A DNA stretch of 64,000 nucleotides from Mycolicibacterium sp. P1-5 (GCF_008329565.1 NZ_NPKT01000019.1:62001-126000); one strand, 5' to 3'; counted from the stretch's first letter, positions 9,749-19,110 are shown. Made by a program: numbers and translations. The notes: generated from the sequence alone by a model not told the origin.

Positions 9749-11107
9749 CCCGAAGACTCCCTTGATGACCATCATCGCCCAGCCGCCGGCGTTGGCACTG
9801 TGGAAGCGCGGCCAGTTGAACTGGAAGCTGACCACCCAGGCCTGACCGGTTCGGTCCACGGCATACCAGCTGAATGTCATTTCGCCGGGCAGGTTTCCCG
9901 CCTTCGCGGCGATGTACGGCCACTCGGAGCGGTCGAGGTCGATGCCTGCGGCTTCGGACATGACGTCCTTGACGGGCGCTGCCGCACCGATGGCGTTGTG
10001 CTGAAGGGCGGCATGCACGCGGCAGATGTCTTCGGCGTTGCCGTACCACTCCACGCCGTAGGTCGAGGCGGGAGTGTGGGAGCGATACGGATCGGGGTCG
10101 TACGGGCGAGCGTCCGCGTCGTGCAACAGGTTTCCGCGGTTCGCGGGAACGGTTGCCTTCCACTGTTCGCGCACATCGGGATTGCCCCAGCCGATGGCGA
10201 ACAGCTCCCGCATGGTCGGGAACGGTTTCATGCTCGCCGGGTCGTGATGGCCGGCCGCGACCAGAGCCTGTTCGATGGCGGGGGTGCCCAGGCGCCCGAT
10301 CAGCATGTCGGTGGCCATGTTGTCGCTCGTGGAGATCATCTTCCCCGCGGCCTCGCGGACGGTGATCTGCGAACCGGGCGGCAGTTTGTCGAAGCCCGAC
10401 GAACCGAGCTTCTTCAGCTCGGCGGTGATGGTGAGTTTGTCGTCCCACTTCAATGTGCCTGCGGTGACGGCAGTTTCGACCGCGTACAGCACGTAGGTCT
10501 TGAAAATCGAAGCCAGCGGCAGTGATTCAGAGGTGTTGGTGCCGGCCACCTTCTCACAACGGCCGTCGTTCACCTTGGAAACCTGCCATGAATAGCGGGC
10601 GCCGGTGCGACTCAGCGCGGTGTCGACGTCCTGCCAGGAGTCGATCTTGGGCTTCTCGGTGTTGACGACGAACCGGCGGACAAAGGTGTCGTCCCCGATC
10701 CGCAGGTCGATGTCCTGGCGGGCGCCGTACGAGGTCAGGAGATGCAGTGTGGCCACGTTCGCGCCGACTTCAACACCGGCCAGTGTGTAAGGACGGTCCC
10801 ACCACAGCGAGTCCATGGTGTGGGCGACCGGATCGACCATGTCCGGGGTGGCGAGCGTCTTGACGCTTTCGTTTCCGATCGGCCAGTCGGAGTTCAGCAT
10901 GTCCATGACCTGCTTGGCCCGCACACCCTGCGGGGTGTTGAGGTCGATGCGGACAACCGCGCCTGCGTTGGCCGGCGGCGCGGGAGCCGGTGTGCAGCTG
11001 GTTGCCAGAGCGGCGACGGATGCGATCACGGTGGCAACTGCTATTGCGCTGGCCACCGTGCGCCGGCACGCCCGGCGTCCGCTACGCCTTGGAGCCGGTC
11101 CCGGCAA
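9728..11107 (-). CDS. lpqF: LpqF-like lipoprotein with serine hydrolase (class A beta-lactamase-like) domain
   Basis: An exported lipoprotein of about 460 residues. The signal peptide ends in LATSC (lipobox Cys). An N-terminal NTF2/LpqF-like domain is followed by a class A beta-lactamase/DD-peptidase-like domain with SIFK (SxxK), SDN and a late KAG element. It may be a cell-wall-acting or penicillin-binding hydrolase; the substrate is unknown. The start is uncertain: TTG at 11107 gives an Arg-rich n-region before the hydrophobic stretch but overlaps mhuD by 26 bases; GTG at 11056 avoids overlap but leaves no charged n-region. It lies downstream of mhuD on the same strand, as in M. tuberculosis (Rv3593-Rv3592). 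Confidence 0.82.
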   Translation of the reverse strand: MPGPAPRRSGRRACRRTVASAIAVATVIASVAALATSCTPAPAPPANAGAVVRIDLNTPQGVRAKQVMDMLNSDWPIGNESVKTLATPDMVDPVAHTMDSLWWDRPYTLAGVEVGANVATLHLLTSYGARQDIDLRIGDDTFVRRFVVNTEKPKIDSWQDVDTALSRTGARYSWQVSKVNDGRCEKVAGTNTSESLPLASIFKTYVLYAVETAVTAGTLKWDDKLTITAELKKLGSSGFDKLPPGSQITVREAAGKMISTSDNMATDMLIGRLGTPAIEQALVAAGHHDPASMKPFPTMRELFAIGWGNPDVREQWKATVPANRGNLLHDADARPYDPDPYRSHTPASTYGVEWYGNAEDICRVHAALQHNAIGAAAPVKDVMSEAAGIDLDRSEWPYIAAKAGNLPGEMTFSWYAVDRTGQAWVVSFQFNWPRFHSANAGGWAMMVIKGVFGLLPRYR

Positions 11108-11399
11108 CGTCCAACACAACCTCGAACTCGAGCAGATGGGCACCCTTGGCCACCGGGTTGGCGCGCTCCCCGGCGTGCGCCTGGATCGCCGGTCCGGTGG
11201 CCCACGCCTGGAATGCCTCCTCGGACTCCCACGTGGTCACGACGAAATAGCGATCCTCACCCTTGACCGGCCGCAGCAACTGGAACCCGAGGAAGCCAGG
11301 CTGGTTGTCGACGGCGTGCGCGCGGTTGGCGAACCGCTTCTCCAGCTCTGGGCCGGCACCCGGCGGAATCTCGATTGCGTTGATCTTCACCACGGACAT
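11082..11399 (-). CDS. mhuD: Heme-degrading monooxygenase MhuD
   Basis: A 105-residue ABM-fold (ferredoxin-like dimer) protein of the IsdG/MhuD type, which in mycobacteria opens heme to mycobilin and releases iron without CO. The known key residues are all present at the usual numbers: Asn7 (KINAIE), Trp66 (AFQAWA) and heme ligand His75 (IQAHAGE). It is near-identical in length to the M. tuberculosis protein. ATG start. It lies upstream of lpqF and divergent from an alpha/beta hydrolase with a 55-base gap that should hold the promoter. Confidence 0.95.
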   Translation of the reverse strand: MSVVKINAIEIPPGAGPELEKRFANRAHAVDNQPGFLGFQLLRPVKGEDRYFVVTTWESEEAFQAWATGPAIQAHAGERANPVAKGAHLLEFEVVLDVAGTGSKA

Positions 11400-11454
11400 G
11401 GCGCAAGGCTACCGCGCCCGCCACGGCCGGTGAGCGACCCCGCAAGATGAGGCG

Positions 11455-12228
11455 GTGAGCACGCAAGCGCTGACCTTTCGGGGTGGCAACGGACCGCCCA
11501 CGGTGTTGGTCCACGGCCTGATGGGCCGCGGCACCACCTGGTCGCGGCAGGTGCCGTGGCTGACCCGATTCGGGTCGGTGTACACCTACGACGCGCCCTG
11601 GCACCGCGGCCGCGACGTCGAGGATTGCGAGCCGGTCAGCACCGAACGCTTCGTGGCCGACCTCGGTGATGCAGTGTCGACCCTTGATGGGCCCGCGGTG
11701 CTCATCGGGCACTCGATGGGTGGGCTGCACTCGTGGTGTCTGGCCGCGCAGCGGCCTGAGCTGGTGAGCGCGCTGGTGGTCGAGGACATGGCCCCGGACT
11801 TCGTCGGCCGCACCACCGGCCCGTGGGAGCCGTGGGTACATGCGCTGCCGGTCGAATACTCCACGGCCGAAGAGGTTTTCGAGGAGTTCGGTCCGGTCGC
11901 GGGGCGCTATTTTCTCGAGGCCTTCGACCGGACGGCGACGGGTTGGCGGCTTCACGGCCGGCCGGCCCGCTGGATCGAGATCGCCGGGCAGTGGGGTACC
12001 AGGGACTACTGGCAGCAATGGCAGGCGGTCCGCGCGCCGGCCTTGCTCATCGAGGCGGGAGACTCGGTGGCGCCGCCGGGACAGATGCGCCGAATGGCCG
12101 AGATGGCCGGGGTGTCGGCGCGCTACGTTCACGTCGCGGGGGCAGGACACCTCGTCCACGACGACGCCCCGGACCAGTACCGAGACGCCGTCGAGTCGTT
12201 CCTATCGGCGCTCACCGAGGACGCCTGA
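11455..12228 (+). CDS. Alpha/beta hydrolase (Rv3591c-like)
   Basis: A 257-residue cytosolic alpha/beta hydrolase. It shows the oxyanion strand VLVHGLMGRG, the nucleophile elbow GHSMGG (Ser about residue 87), an Asp in the IEAGDSVAP segment and a His in VAGAGHLVHDD, a complete Ser-Asp-His triad. The substrate is not predictable. GTG start. Divergent from mhuD, as in M. tuberculosis. Its 3' end overlaps the small gene on the other strand by 27 bases. Confidence 0.85.
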   Translation: MSTQALTFRGGNGPPTVLVHGLMGRGTTWSRQVPWLTRFGSVYTYDAPWHRGRDVEDCEPVSTERFVADLGDAVSTLDGPAVLIGHSMGGLHSWCLAAQRPELVSALVVEDMAPDFVGRTTGPWEPWVHALPVEYSTAEEVFEEFGPVAGRYFLEAFDRTATGWRLHGRPARWIEIAGQWGTRDYWQQWQAVRAPALLIEAGDSVAPPGQMRRMAEMAGVSARYVHVAGAGHLVHDDAPDQYRDAVESFLSALTEDA

Positions 12229-12432
12229 CGACGGCCAGGTCGGATGCTGCTCGAACCGGGTGCGGACAGCGTCGAGGTCATGGTTGATGCGGCGCTCGTC
12301 GGCGTCGCCGCCATCGACGAACAGCGGACCGACCATCGGCGCACTCACCCGGAACTGGCCGGCGTGCAGACGCAATCTGCTCACGCCGACCGCCAGCAGG
12401 GCCAATAGCAGGAAAGCGATCAAAGCGGTCAT
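12202..12432 (-). CDS. Small single-pass membrane protein, 76 residues, unknown function
   Basis: A short reading frame with an N-terminal hydrophobic helix (MTALIAFLLLALLAVGV) and a charged C-terminal tail (GDADERRINHDLDAVRTRFEQHP). A GAAGGA ribosome binding site lies 8-9 bases before the ATG. It overlaps the convergent hydrolase gene by 27 bases. No family is recognised. The strong start signal and clean membrane-plus-tail layout make it more likely real than a chance frame. Confidence 0.5.
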   Translation of the reverse strand: MTALIAFLLLALLAVGVSRLRLHAGQFRVSAPMVGPLFVDGGDADERRINHDLDAVRTRFEQHPTWPSSGVLGERR

Positions 12433-12503
12433 GGCAGTAATCCTTCGCGGGAAAAGATCCAGCCAACAGTGGCAGTACTGACCCCATGAGTTAAAATCCT
12501 GCC

Positions 12504-13463
12504 ATGCCCTTGGAAAGTGTTTCGGCGCTGATTCTGGAGGACGTCGCGGTCTTCGAGTTCGGCGTGGTCTGCGAGGTCTTCGGCATCGACCGGGCCGCCG
12601 ACGGCGTGCCCAACTTTGATTTCAAAGTGTGCGGCCCGCAGGCGGGCAGGCCGCTGCGCACCAGTGTCGGTGCCTCGCTGGTACCCGACCATGGGTTCGA
12701 TGCCCTGATGGGTGCGGACGTGGTGGCGGTATCGGCCGTCACCGGCCCGGTCGAGGCGTACCCCCCCGAGGCGCTGGAAGCGCTCCGAGCCGCCCATGCC
12801 TCGGGATCGACGATCCTGACGGTGTGTTCGGGTGCGTTCGTAGCGGGCGAGGCGGGCCTGCTCGACGGGCGCCGCTGCACGACGCATTGGATGCACGCCG
12901 ACGACCTCGCTCAGCGCTATCCCACCGCGATCGTCGACCGCAACGTGCTGTTTGTCGACGACGGCGATCTGGTGACCAGTGCCGGTACGGCCGCCGGTAT
13001 CGACGCGTGTCTGCACCTGGTGCGGCGCGAACTCGGCAGCACGGTCACCAACATCATCGCCCGCCGGATGGTGGTGCCGCCGCAGCGCGACGGGGGCCAG
13101 CGCCAGTACATCGAGCAACCCATTCCGGCACGATGTTCGGAAGGCTTTGCACCGCAATTGGATTGGATATTGTCCAACCTCGACAAACCGCACACCGTGG
13201 CGAGCATGGCTCGCCGGGCCAATATGTCGGCGCGCACTTTCGCGCGGCGCTTCGTCGAGGAAGCCGGCACCACCCCGATGCAATGGGTCACCGATCAGCG
13301 GGTGCTCTATGCCCGGCGGCTGCTCGAGGAGACCGACCTGGACGTCGACCGCATCGCCGAGCGGGCCGGCTTCGGCAATGCCACGCTGTTGCGGCATCAC
13401 TTTCGCCGCATCGTCGGCGTCACGCCGTCGGACTACCGGCGCCGCTTCGCCCGCTCCGCCTAG
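12504..13463 (+). CDS. GlxA family (DJ-1/PfpI + AraC) transcriptional regulator
   Basis: A 319-residue regulator with an N-terminal DJ-1/PfpI amidotransferase-like domain (about residues 5-190, with the ILTVCSGAF nucleophile-elbow-like segment) and a C-terminal AraC-type double helix-turn-helix (about 215-318; TPMQWVTDQRVLYARRLLE and FGNATLLRHHFRR). The ligand and targets are unknown. ATG start. It overlaps the convergent mutY stop by four bases. Confidence 0.85.
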   Translation: MPLESVSALILEDVAVFEFGVVCEVFGIDRAADGVPNFDFKVCGPQAGRPLRTSVGASLVPDHGFDALMGADVVAVSAVTGPVEAYPPEALEALRAAHASGSTILTVCSGAFVAGEAGLLDGRRCTTHWMHADDLAQRYPTAIVDRNVLFVDDGDLVTSAGTAAGIDACLHLVRRELGSTVTNIIARRMVVPPQRDGGQRQYIEQPIPARCSEGFAPQLDWILSNLDKPHTVASMARRANMSARTFARRFVEEAGTTPMQWVTDQRVLYARRLLEETDLDVDRIAERAGFGNATLLRHHFRRIVGVTPSDYRRRFARSA

Positions 13464-14335
13464 GCGCCCTCGCCTGCGAGCGCGAACCGCCCGTCGGCCG
13501 TCTGTTCGACGAGCCCGTCCACCAGAAGTGAATCCAGCGCGCGGTCGCGCTGCGCGGTATCGGTCAGCCACACCACGTCCAGCTGCGCGCGTTCTACCGG
13601 AGATGTGCTGGTGCGCAATACATCCAGCAGCTTGCCGCGGACCTGCCGATCGGTTCCCGCGTAACGCTGCGTGGGCCGCGGTGCGGTCGTCGACGGTGGG
13701 TGCCCTGCCGTCCGCCACGCGCACACGCTCAGCGGACACACTCCACACTTGGGTGCTCGCGCCGTGCACACCGTCGCGCCGAGCTCCATCAGCGCCGCCG
13801 AGAACACCGGAGCCGCTTCGTCATTCGGCATCAGATCAGCCACGTCGGCCATATCGCGGGTCGCAGAAGGACTTCCGGCATCGGCCAGGCCATGAATCGC
13901 GCGCGCAACCACCCGCCGCACGTTGGTGTCGACCACCGGCACGCACTGCTGGTAGGCGAAACAGGCCACCGCGCGGGCGGTGTAGGAGCCGACGCCGGGC
14001 AGCGTCAGCAGCACCTCGACGTCGTCGGGCACCCGATCGTTGTGCTCGGTGGCGATCGCGATGGCGCACTCGTGGAGCCGCTTGGCTCGCCGGGGATAGC
14101 CCAGTTTGCCCCAGGCCCGAAGTACGTCCGCGGCGCTGGCCGCGGCCGTGGCCGAAGGTGTCGGCCAGCGCGCGATCCAGTCGAGCCAGATCGGTGTGAC
14201 GCGGGCGACCGGGGTCTGCTGCAGCATGAATTCGCTGACCAAGATCTGCCACGCCGTCACGTCTGGGGCGCGCCACGGGAGGTCGCGGCGGGCGCGCCCA
14301 TACCAGTCGACGAGTTCAGCACTAATGGGACTCAT
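13460..14335 (-). CDS. mutY: A/G-specific adenine glycosylase MutY
   Basis: A 291-residue base-excision repair enzyme removing adenine opposite 8-oxoguanine. It has EFMLQQTPV (catalytic Glu), the helix-hairpin-helix LPGVGSYTARAV, the catalytic Asp in VPVVDTNVRR and the four-cysteine [4Fe-4S] ligand set CTARAPKCGVCPLSVC (Cys-x6-Cys-x2-Cys-x4/5-Cys). I took the ATG at 14335 (MSPISAELVDWY) rather than a longer in-frame start. The family's NUDIX-like 8-oxoG recognition tail is absent, as is usual for short mycobacterial MutY. Divergent from canB. Confidence 0.93.
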   Translation of the reverse strand: MSPISAELVDWYGRARRDLPWRAPDVTAWQILVSEFMLQQTPVARVTPIWLDWIARWPTPSATAAASAADVLRAWGKLGYPRRAKRLHECAIAIATEHNDRVPDDVEVLLTLPGVGSYTARAVACFAYQQCVPVVDTNVRRVVARAIHGLADAGSPSATRDMADVADLMPNDEAAPVFSAALMELGATVCTARAPKCGVCPLSVCAWRTAGHPPSTTAPRPTQRYAGTDRQVRGKLLDVLRTSTSPVERAQLDVVWLTDTAQRDRALDSLLVDGLVEQTADGRFALAGEGA

Positions 14336-14363
14336 AGAAACCCGAGACCGAGGACAGGGCACA

Positions 14364-14990
14364 ATGAGTGCCATGCCGAACACCAGCCCCATAACAGCTT
14401 GGAAGGCACTCAAAGAGGGTAACGAGCGATTCGTCGCCGGCCAGCCACAGCATCCGAGCCAGAGCGTCGCGGACCGTGCGCGATTGGCCACCGGTCAAAC
14501 CCCGACAGCGGTCATCTTCGGCTGCGGTGACAGCCGCGTCGCCGCCGAGCTGATCTTCGACCAGGGCTTGGGCGACATGTTCGTGGTCCGCACCGCGGGC
14601 CATGTCCTCGATTCCGCGGTACTCGGGTCCATCGAGTACGCGGTTGCCGTGCTCAACGTCCCGTTGATCGCCATCCTCGGCCATGACAGCTGCGGTGCGG
14701 TCGAGGCGACGCTGCACGCACTCGACGAGGGGGAGATCCCCGGGGGCTATATCCGCGACATCGTCGAGCGGGTGACGCCGTCGATCCTGCTCGGCCGCCG
14801 CGACGGGCTCACGCGCGTCGACGAGTTCGAGGCTCGCCACGTCATCGAGACCGGATCGCAGCTGCTGGCCAGGTCAACCCTCATCGCCGAGGCGGTCGCG
14901 GCGGGAACGCTGGCGATCGTGGGGCTGACCTATCACCTCGCCGACGGCAAGGTCGTTCTGCGCCAACACCTCGGCGATATCGGCGAATAA
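14364..14990 (+). CDS. canB: Beta-carbonic anhydrase CanB
   Basis: A 208-residue beta-class carbonic anhydrase interconverting CO2 and bicarbonate. Zinc ligands are visible as Cys in FGCGDSRV, and His and Cys in GHDSCGAV; Asp and Arg of the CxDSR dyad are present. The residue between Cys and Asp is Gly rather than the usual Ala, a minor change. ATG at 14364 has GAGGACAGGG five bases upstream; another ATG at 14373 aligns with the annotated M. tuberculosis start. Divergent from mutY with a 28-base gap. Confidence 0.93.
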   Translation: MSAMPNTSPITAWKALKEGNERFVAGQPQHPSQSVADRARLATGQTPTAVIFGCGDSRVAAELIFDQGLGDMFVVRTAGHVLDSAVLGSIEYAVAVLNVPLIAILGHDSCGAVEATLHALDEGEIPGGYIRDIVERVTPSILLGRRDGLTRVDEFEARHVIETGSQLLARSTLIAEAVAAGTLAIVGLTYHLADGKVVLRQHLGDIGE

Positions 14991-15070
14991 CCACTTTTTC
15001 AGCTAGCGAACAAGGCGACACGCCGAGCGGGGTCGGACAACTCGCGGTGACCTGCCCTTACCGTGGAAAC

Positions 15071-15871
15071 GTGCTGGATCTGGATCTGGAACCGCGTGGA
15101 CCTCTGCCCTCGCAAATCTATTGGCGACGCCGTGGCCTTGCTATCGGCATCGTCGCAGTGGTTGCCGCAATCGTCGTCGGGGTTGCCTTCATCATCTTCG
15201 GCGGTGGCTCGGATTCGAAGAGCGCCGTGAAGACGACGCCCGCGGCTCAACCGCAGAACCCACAGCCGGACAACAAGACTCCCGTGGTCGCGCCACCACC
15301 GCCTGCGGCCGGTCCGTCGGGGCCCGTCGCGGTCGCGCCGACGCCGACCGAGGCCGTGATGCCGCCACCGGTGCTCAAGGAGGGCGACGACTGCCCGGAC
15401 TCCAACCTCGCGGTCAAGGGCATCACCAACCAACCGCAGTACGCGATCGGTGATCAGCCGAAGTTCACCATGGTCGTCACCAACATCGGACTGGTTGCCT
15501 GCAAGCGTGACGTCGGCGCCGCCGTGCTGGCGGCCTACGCCTACTCGATGGATGGCAAGCGACTGTGGTCGAACCTGGACTGCGCGCCGTCGAACGAGAC
15601 GCTGGTCAAGACGTTCAACCCGGGCGAGCAGGTGACCACCGAGGTGACCTGGACCGGCATGGGCTCCGCACCGCAGTGCCCGCTGCCACGTCAGCCGATC
15701 GGACCCGGCACCTACAACCTGGTTGTCCAGCTGGGCAATCTGCGTTCGGCGACGGTGCCGTTCATCCTGGCCGACGCTCCGCCGCCGGGTGCAGCCCCTG
15801 CGGCCGGTCAGCAGGTTCCCGCGGGAGCACCGGGTGAGGTTCCCCCGCCGGCGCCCGCACCAGCCGGCTAA
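15071..15871 (+). CDS. Proline-rich membrane-anchored protein (Rv3587c-like)
   Basis: A 266-residue protein with a short cytosolic N-terminus, one membrane helix (about residues 22-45, GIVAVVAAIVVGVAFIIFG), a Pro/Ala-rich linker and an extracytoplasmic domain with four conserved cysteines (DDCPDSN, VACKRD, LDCAPS, PQCPLP) likely forming disulfides, followed by a second Pro-rich tail. GTG at 15071 gives the length known for the M. tuberculosis homologue; a GTG at 15047 is possible. Function is unknown but its conserved place next to canB and disA suggests a core envelope role. Confidence 0.78.
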   Translation: MLDLDLEPRGPLPSQIYWRRRGLAIGIVAVVAAIVVGVAFIIFGGGSDSKSAVKTTPAAQPQNPQPDNKTPVVAPPPPAAGPSGPVAVAPTPTEAVMPPPVLKEGDDCPDSNLAVKGITNQPQYAIGDQPKFTMVVTNIGLVACKRDVGAAVLAAYAYSMDGKRLWSNLDCAPSNETLVKTFNPGEQVTTEVTWTGMGSAPQCPLPRQPIGPGTYNLVVQLGNLRSATVPFILADAPPPGAAPAAGQQVPAGAPGEVPPPAPAPAG

Positions 15872-15950
15872 TACGCACGTCGACACCGCACTGAGGGCGA
15901 ACTTCTGACGGAAGCCTCGCTCTGATCGCGGTCTCGATGACGGCCGAGCG

Positions 15951-17066
15951 TCAGACCAGCCGGTCGGCGATCGTCGACTCGGCCAGCTGCGACAAGCCCT
16001 CGCGGACGTGGCGTGCCCACATCGCACCGATGCCCTCGACGGACTGCAGGTCGGTGGCACTGGCCGCCAGCAGTCCCTGCAGAGAGCCGAAGCGGCGCAC
16101 CAATAGGTCTACGTGGGCGAACTGCAGGCGCGGGATGCCGGCCATCGCTCGATAACCCCGAGCGCTGAGCGCCGAATCCTGCGCATCCGCGGTCGAGGGA
16201 TAGCCGAACACCCGCGACAGTGCGGTGAAGTCCAGCAGTTCGGTGTCGGACAGCGAGTCCAGTTCGGCCAGCGTCGAGGCGACCTGAGCCTTCGACGGCG
16301 CGTCGGGGTTGGCGTGATAGTCGCGCATGATCAGCTCGCGCGCGGTGTCGTTGCCGGCGACCAGCTCCTCGAGCTGCAGGCGCAACTGTCGGCCATCTGT
16401 GCCGAGTTCGACTGCGTCGTAATCGATTTCGAGTCCGATACGGCGGACCATCTCCAGTCGCTGAACCACCGTCATCACGTCGCGCAGGGTGACGAAGTCT
16501 TCGATCTCGGCGGTGGACAGCTGCCGGGACACCTCGTCGAGGCGAGCTTTGTAGCGTTCCAGCGTCGCGATCGCCTGGTTGGCTCGCGACAAGATGGTGG
16601 CCGAGTCGGCGACGACGTGGCGCTCACCCGACACGTACACGGTGACGATGTTCATCGAGTGGCTGACCGAGACGACCGGGTAGCCGGTCTGGATCGCGGT
16701 GCGCTCGGCCGAGCGGTGCCGGGTCCCGGATTCGTCAGTCGGGATAGTCGGGTCAGGCACTAGCTGGACATTGGCCCGCACGATCCGGCTGCCGTCGGTG
16801 GACAGTACGACGGCGCCGTCCATCTTGGACAGCTCGCGCAGCCTGGTCGGCGCGAACCGGACATCGAGGGAGAAGCCGCCGTCGCAGATGGTCTCGACCC
16901 GCTCGTCGTAGCCCAGCACGATCAGCGCACCCGTGCGACCACGCAGAATGCGCTCCAGGCCGTCACGCAGGGCGGTGCCCGGCGCCAGCCGCCCGATGGT
17001 CTCGCGCAGGGTGGCGGCCGTCGGCTGGGCCGAGCCGTTGGCCCCGTTGACGGTGTTCACAGCCAC
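15951..17066 (-). CDS. disA: Diadenylate cyclase DisA
   Basis: A 371-residue DNA-integrity scanning protein that makes c-di-AMP from two ATP. The DAC domain has the catalytic DGA (residues 83-85, KMDGAVVLS) and RHR (residues 116-118, GTRHRSAERT) motifs. A long helical spine and a C-terminal helix-hairpin-helix DNA-binding domain (LQSVEGIGAMWARHV) follow. The start is GTG at 17066; GTG at 17060, which overlaps the radA stop as GTGA, is an equally good choice. Coupling to radA is the normal layout; RadA is known to modulate DisA in mycobacteria. Confidence 0.95.
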   Translation of the reverse strand: MAVNTVNGANGSAQPTAATLRETIGRLAPGTALRDGLERILRGRTGALIVLGYDERVETICDGGFSLDVRFAPTRLRELSKMDGAVVLSTDGSRIVRANVQLVPDPTIPTDESGTRHRSAERTAIQTGYPVVSVSHSMNIVTVYVSGERHVVADSATILSRANQAIATLERYKARLDEVSRQLSTAEIEDFVTLRDVMTVVQRLEMVRRIGLEIDYDAVELGTDGRQLRLQLEELVAGNDTARELIMRDYHANPDAPSKAQVASTLAELDSLSDTELLDFTALSRVFGYPSTADAQDSALSARGYRAMAGIPRLQFAHVDLLVRRFGSLQGLLAASATDLQSVEGIGAMWARHVREGLSQLAESTIADRLV

Positions 17067-18505
17067 TTATTGTCCACTGCGTCGAGGTCGTTACTCGACC
17101 CGTCCCGCCGAAGTGGCGTGACGACCTTGTCGTAGGGCCGTTTCGAGATCGACAGCATCGATCGCAGGGCGTCGCCGATGGTGGCCGATTCGATGGCTTT
17201 GAAACCCTTGGGCACCGCGCCGCAGCCGACCGGCACGAGCGCCTCGGTGAAGCCGAGACGGGCCGCTTCGGCCAGCCGTCGATCCATCCCGGTCACCCGC
17301 CGCAGGTCGCCGGCCAGGCCTACTTCCCCGATCACGACGGTGGTGCTGGGCAGAGGTAGGTCGGCGTAAGCCGACGCCATTGCCACCGCGACCGCCAGGT
17401 CCGAAGAGGGATCCATCAACCGCATCCCGCCGACGGTGGACAGGTAGATGTCGGTGGCGCTGACCTTCAGGCTGGCGCGCCGCTCGAGCACCGCGGCGAT
17501 CATCGCTGCGCGCGAACTGTCCACCCCGCTGACCGCGCGGCGTTGCGGCGCGTTCTCCGGTCGGTAGGCCAGCAGGGCCTGGACCTCGCCGATCAACGGG
17601 CGCTTACCGTCGAGCGCCACCGTCACCGCGGTGCCGGGCACCGGGTTGGGGCGTTCATCCAGAAACAGCCCGGACGGATCGGAAACCCCTTGAATGCCGT
17701 TGTCCTGCAACAGGAAACAGCCGACCTCGTCGGAGGCGCCGAAACGGTTCTTCACACCGCGGACCATCCGGAGGGTGGAATTGCGGTCGCCTTCGAAATG
17801 CAGCACCACGTCCACCAGATGCTCCAGTGATCGCGGCCCGGCGATCGCCCCGTCCTTGGTGACGTGACCGACCAACAGCAGCGCCAGACCGCCCGACTTC
17901 GCCGCGGCGGTCAGCGCCGTCGTCACTGCGCGAACCTGGGTGACGCCGCCGGCCACGCCGTCGGTGTCCCCGGCGATCATCGTCTGTACCGAATCGACCA
18001 CCACGAGGCTGGGCTGCACGGCTTCGATATGGCCCAGCACGGTGTTGACGTCGGTTTCGGCGGCCAGAAATACCTCGTCATGCGTGCAGCCGGTCCGCTC
18101 GGCACGCATCCGGATCTGGCCTGCAGACTCTTCGCCCGAGACATACAGCGCTCGCCGGCCCGATTCCGCCCAGCGATGGACCACCTCGAGCAGCAGCGTG
18201 GATTTGCCGACCCCGGGGTCACCGGCAAGCAGGCTGACCGAGCCGGGCACCACGCCGCCGCCGAGCACCCGGTCGAGTTCGTCCACCCCGGTGGGGAAGT
18301 GGCGGGTGCGATCCGGATTTATGGAACTGATCGGCACTGCGGGCGAGGAGGGTACGACCGCGCGGTGGGCCGTACTGCCGGCGGCGCTCGCAGCGGCCAC
18401 CTCGTCGACGGTGCCCCACGTCCCGCACTCAGGGCAGCGGCCGACCCACTTGGCCATCACATGGCGGCATTCCGAACAGCGATATTGCGAACGCACCTTG
18501 GCCAC
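17057..18505 (-). CDS. radA: DNA repair protein RadA (Sms)
   Basis: A 482-residue RecA-like helicase that processes recombination intermediates. It has an N-terminal C4 zinc finger (Cys10, 13, 24, 27), Walker A AGDPGVGKSTLL near residue 95, the RadA-specific VKNRFGASDEVG motif near 250, and a C-terminal Lon-like domain. Start ATG at 18505. Its 3' end overlaps disA by up to ten bases, so the two are one operon. Confidence 0.95.
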   Translation of the reverse strand: MAKVRSQYRCSECRHVMAKWVGRCPECGTWGTVDEVAAASAAGSTAHRAVVPSSPAVPISSINPDRTRHFPTGVDELDRVLGGGVVPGSVSLLAGDPGVGKSTLLLEVVHRWAESGRRALYVSGEESAGQIRMRAERTGCTHDEVFLAAETDVNTVLGHIEAVQPSLVVVDSVQTMIAGDTDGVAGGVTQVRAVTTALTAAAKSGGLALLLVGHVTKDGAIAGPRSLEHLVDVVLHFEGDRNSTLRMVRGVKNRFGASDEVGCFLLQDNGIQGVSDPSGLFLDERPNPVPGTAVTVALDGKRPLIGEVQALLAYRPENAPQRRAVSGVDSSRAAMIAAVLERRASLKVSATDIYLSTVGGMRLMDPSSDLAVAVAMASAYADLPLPSTTVVIGEVGLAGDLRRVTGMDRRLAEAARLGFTEALVPVGCGAVPKGFKAIESATIGDALRSMLSISKRPYDKVVTPLRRDGSSNDLDAVDNKWL

Positions 18506-18561
18506 GCGTTGACGCTATCGGGCGGGTATGACAGAACCGCGGATAAGCGACCCGTGTCAGG

Positions 18562-19110
18562 TCACTCGTGGCCGGCGGGCTCGCCTTGCCGCTCCGCGCC
18601 GCCCGCCGAGATCGGTACGTCGATCGTGGCCTGGCCGGCCTTCTCGAAGTTGAACGTGAAGCCGTACGTCAGCCCGTTGGTGATCGGCCGGCTCAGGGTG
18701 ACCTCTGCCTTGGCCGGCTGCGCACTGCCCATCGGGCTGGCTTCGGGCTGGCCGTCGGCGCTCCCGACGATCAGTGAGGTGCCGGCCGGAAGCGAGGTAT
18801 TGCCGGTCAGCGCGACCGAACCAACGTCAGAGCTGATGCTGACCAGCTTGTCGTTGACGTCCGGGGAGATGTTTGCCGCGGCGAAGATGAGCTCGACGGT
18901 GCGGCCGGGCTTCAGCGAGTCACCGGTCTGCATTGCCTGGATGTGCACATTGCGCAAAGCGATGTTCGCGACATTGGCAGTCGCGCCGTTGACGGCCGAC
19001 TGCTGATCGGCGGTCTGCGAGATCTGTCCCGCACCGCAACCCGTCAGGATCAGGCCGCAGGCGGCCAGGCCAGCGGATGCGGCGACGAAGCGATTCCTCA
19101 AGCGGTTCAC
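18562..19110 (-). CDS. lpqE: Lipoprotein LpqE
   Basis: A 182-residue exported lipoprotein. The signal peptide has a basic n-region (MNRLRNRF) and ends at lipobox LTGC (Cys25). The mature part looks like a copper-chaperone/PCu(A)C-related beta fold (VHIQAMQTGDSLKPGR..., SGNTSLPAG-like segments), which is the usual assignment for LpqE in mycobacteria, where it is linked to copper-responsive genes. No Met/His copper cluster is obvious here. GTG start. Followed on the same strand by radA-disA after a 56-base gap. Confidence 0.88.
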   Translation of the reverse strand: MNRLRNRFVAASAGLAACGLILTGCGAGQISQTADQQSAVNGATANVANIALRNVHIQAMQTGDSLKPGRTVELIFAAANISPDVNDKLVSISSDVGSVALTGNTSLPAGTSLIVGSADGQPEASPMGSAQPAKAEVTLSRPITNGLTYGFTFNFEKAGQATIDVPISAGGAERQGEPAGHE

